Below, piece after piece: positions 30,656 through 32,317 of a stretch of 32,317 nt of DNA (its first letter is position 1; each line of letters starts with the position of its first letter). The stretch is taken from assembly GCA_028693155.1 (NCBI GenBank), contig JAQUVY010000015.1:1-32317 (forward strand), written 5' to 3'. The position numbers were made by a program, and so were the translations under genes. The notes under the pieces are model-generated. The model did no database searches. It worked only from the letters and a program-made list of their open reading frames with translations, and had not been told where the DNA came from. Source of the DNA: Eubacteriales bacterium. Its GTDB lineage: Bacteria; Bacillota; Clostridia; Christensenellales; UMGS416.

Positions 30656-30794
30656 CATATCTCTGTAAGGGACTTTCCCCCCTTACCCCCTCTTCATGGA
30701 CAACCCACGGTGATGCAACCCGACTGGCATTGCCCGAAACGGCCGCTTTGCGCCCGCAAAGGAAATGCTTTACAGGACGGAAACATGCCTCTTA

Positions 30795-30822
30795 TTGACT
30801 ATTTTTTCCAATCTGGCACAAT
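30795..30822 (+). promoter_or_regulatory. Promoter of the M14 peptidase gene
   Basis: -35 TTGACT (30795-30800), 16 bases, -10 CACAAT (30817-30822) preceded by extended TGG. Confidence 0.6.
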
Positions 30823-30854
30823 AAAAGACAGCTATGGAAAGTGGGGAAGCGTTT

Positions 30855-32117
30855 ATGAGGCGACAAACAGGAAAATGCAGCAGGTGGCTTTGGGGAATTC
30901 CCATCAGCATTGTGGCGGCGGCCGTGCTTGCTGTGGGTGTGCTGGCGGGTCAGCACGCCATTGTTCAAAATACGCCGGGAGACTACGTCGTTGTGGCCAA
31001 GCAGGTCAACGTGCGGGACAGCAGCGTTTTTGACAAAAGCAAGGTGCTGGGCACCCTTTTTCAAGGAGAAACCGTGCACAGCCAAGGCACGGAAAACGGC
31101 TTTCGCAAGGTGCAGGCCGCCCATGGTCTGGAGGGCTATTGCAGCCAGAAATATCTGAAGCGGCCGTCCTGGGCGGTGCAGATTTATCTGAAGGTCACGC
31201 GGCCGGCCGATGTTGTCACCTTTACCAACAACGATGTGCGGGTAAAGCTTACCGATCTGACGGTGAAATATCCCGACCTGGCCACGCTGCAGGTCATTGG
31301 GCAAAGCGCGTGGGGGGATGACATCTACGCCCTTGTGGTGGGCAATCCCAACGCTTCCCGCTCCATTATGATTCAGGGCGGCATCCACGCCCGGGAATAT
31401 GCCACGGGCGTCATCGCCGTTGAACAGGCCGCGGAGGTTCTGCGCATGGCCAAGGCTGGGGAAAGCAGCGACGGGGTGAATGTGGCGCAGGCGCTGCAAA
31501 ACCTCAACATCTGGTTTATTCCCCTGCTCAACCCCGACGGCGCCGCGCTGGCGCAGCAGGGGCTCTCCGCCGCGCCGGCGGATCAGCGGGAAATGCTGGT
31601 GCAGATGAACAACAGCCTTACCGACTTTTCCCGGTGGAAGGCCAACGGCCGCGGTGTGGATCTGAACGCCAACTTTGACGCGCATTGGCAGGTGAAAGAT
31701 CAGCTTACCCCCTTTGGCAATGGATATCCCGGCGTGGCGGCCTTCAGCGAAAGCGAAACGCAGGCTGTGCGCGCTTTGGTGGAAAAGCATTCCTTTGAAA
31801 GTATGATATGCTATCACAGCACCGGCGAAGTGATCTATTGGTACTTTGGCCAGGAGGGAAAGGCGTTTGATCGGGATGAGGCCCTGGCGCAAGCGCTCAG
31901 CGCGGAAAACGGTTATCGCGTGGTGAAGCCGGATCCTGCCTTAAGCTCGGTGGGGGGCTGTAAGGACTGGTTCGTGGAAAAATACGGGCTGCCCGGCTTC
32001 ACCGTTGAAATTCTGGATTACAGCAGCGTGCCCGTTACCGAAACGCTGCTCTCCCAAGCAGTGGATCTGAACCTGGGAGGCGCGCTGAAATTGCTGGCAT
32101 ATGCCGCAGAGCGGTAG
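30855..32117 (+). CDS. Membrane-anchored SH3b-M14 zinc peptidase
   Basis: A 420-residue surface protein: one N-terminal membrane helix (about 14-35), a bacterial SH3 domain (about 44-105; VNVRDSSVFDKSKVLGTLF) and an M14 carboxypeptidase domain (about 125-415). Zinc ligands are His178 and Glu181 (GGIHARE) and His321 (ICYHSTGE); the general base is Glu385 (FTVEILD). The substrate loop reads RGVDLNANF, with Ala272 where pancreatic-type carboxypeptidases have an Arg that grips the C-terminus. With the SH3b domain, this fits peptidoglycan endo- or gamma-D-glutamyl-type peptidases better than a digestive carboxypeptidase. The ATG at 30855 (GGGGAA upstream) is preferred over the unsupported ATG at 30834. 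Confidence 0.9.
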   Translation: MRRQTGKCSRWLWGIPISIVAAAVLAVGVLAGQHAIVQNTPGDYVVVAKQVNVRDSSVFDKSKVLGTLFQGETVHSQGTENGFRKVQAAHGLEGYCSQKYLKRPSWAVQIYLKVTRPADVVTFTNNDVRVKLTDLTVKYPDLATLQVIGQSAWGDDIYALVVGNPNASRSIMIQGGIHAREYATGVIAVEQAAEVLRMAKAGESSDGVNVAQALQNLNIWFIPLLNPDGAALAQQGLSAAPADQREMLVQMNNSLTDFSRWKANGRGVDLNANFDAHWQVKDQLTPFGNGYPGVAAFSESETQAVRALVEKHSFESMICYHSTGEVIYWYFGQEGKAFDRDEALAQALSAENGYRVVKPDPALSSVGGCKDWFVEKYGLPGFTVEILDYSSVPVTETLLSQAVDLNLGGALKLLAYAAER

Positions 32118-32152
32118 CCCAAACGCCGGGGGTATGGATATGGGCAAAATTA

Positions 32153-32161
32153 TGGTATAAT
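32153..32161 (+). promoter_or_regulatory. Extended -10 promoter of the last gene
   Basis: TGG-TATAAT with -10 at 32156-32161. There is no clear -35. It yields a leader of about 118 bases. Confidence 0.65.
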
Positions 32162-32167
32162 ATGCGC

Positions 32168-32285
32168 ATGAGTTTTCTCAGGAAACCCCTTGGGGAGCGG
32201 GGATCTGCCTTGACCGGCTGCGCGGGACGCCTTTGCCGGCAGGCGCGGATCGCCTTTGAATTTTTTGGTTGATGTGGAGGAATAC
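32168..32285 (+). promoter_or_regulatory. Structured leader with possible attenuator
   Basis: GC-rich leader before the last gene. The final hairpin AGGCG / CGCCT (32241-32255) is followed by TTGAATTTTTT, a weak terminator shape. Upstream segments CTGCC (32205-32209) and CCGGC (32214-32218) can pair with GGCAG or GCCGG, which overlap or abut the left arm of that hairpin. This offers an alternative fold. It matches no riboswitch class that I can recognise. Confidence 0.4.
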
Positions 32286-32317
32286 ATGAAACGATGGCTG
32301 GCCGCGGCGCTGTGCGC
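32286..32317 (+). CDS. Start of an exported protein (partial)
   Basis: Only the first ten codons are visible before the window ends: MKRWLAAALC, typical of a signal peptide or lipoprotein leader. GTGGAGG at 32274-32280 supports the ATG. The function cannot be judged. Confidence 0.7.
   Translation, partial: MKRWLAAALC

Larger units (their letters stand above)
29981..30656. repeat. Palindromic mosaic repeat island 2
   Basis: Non-coding stretch between the isomerase promoter and the M14 gene, built from the same modules as island 1, ordered E-A-B-C-A-D. The rest of the 957-base gap (30657-30794) has no match to island 1 that I can see, but still holds hairpins such as GTAAGGG / CCCTTAC (30665-30686). 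No credible gene is present; frames that start within it have no ribosome site. Confidence 0.85.

Noticed and set aside
32168-32240. Known riboswitch (ZTP, TPP, cobalamin, GEMM) in the last leader
   Set aside because: Short resemblances such as GGGGAGCGG are not accompanied by the other conserved segments of any class I could recall.
1-32317. tRNA, rRNA or other standard RNA genes
   Set aside because: No cloverleaf arms with GTTCGA-type T-loops, and no rRNA-like stretches, were found in the intergenic regions on either strand.

Overview
The window is about 32 kb of GC-rich DNA. Clean AGGAGG-type ribosome sites, many 1-11 bp gene overlaps, short intrinsic terminators and the gene content suggest an anaerobic, gut-type, Gram-positive Clostridia-like bacterium (perhaps Christensenellales or a relative). 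That placement is inference, because no rRNA or tRNA is present to confirm it.

Left end (1-8.35 kb): a serine recombinase; a translationally coupled radical SAM/nucleotidyltransferase pair; a tiny membrane protein; a lipoprotein; a GH31 alpha-glycosidase; a cytosolic M1-like (gluzincin) protein; and an AraC/GyrI-type regulator. Most are single genes with their own promoter and terminator.

Centre (8.3-22.1 kb): the first of two non-coding islands (8.4-9.4 kb) made of shuffled palindromic repeat modules. Next come an ECF sigma / zinc-finger anti-sigma / membrane-anchored protein operon with a probable self-recognised promoter, and a GNAT acetyltransferase. Then follows a complete 11-gene monoderm type IV pilus operon read right to left: pilB, pilT, pilC, major pilin, pilD, two minor prepilins, a large PilX-like protein, pilM, pilN, pilO. 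The export and retraction ATPases, the platform protein, the prepilin peptidase and the alignment proteins are all present. There is no secretin, as expected for a cell without an outer membrane.

Right end (22.2-32.3 kb): an HD-domain hydrolase gene broken by one in-frame TGA; a GH36 alpha-galactosidase plus SGNH esterase operon; and a converging operon of TIM-barrel sugar isomerase/epimerase, FGGY kinase and phosphohexomutase. With the GH31 enzyme these form a plant-glycan/oligosaccharide utilisation neighbourhood that feeds hexose phosphates into central metabolism. The second repeat island (30.0-30.65 kb) follows, then a membrane-anchored SH3b-M14 peptidase and the first codons of a signal-peptide protein behind a structured leader.

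The most unusual material is the pair of repeat islands. They share a mosaic of 60-100 bp modules in which stems are conserved or swapped while the loops vary. They also carry a 102-bp, roughly 94% identical inverted repeat that brackets the 21-kb segment containing the sigma and pilus operons. Ten of the twelve sigma-A-like promoters I located carry an extended -10 (TGn) element.
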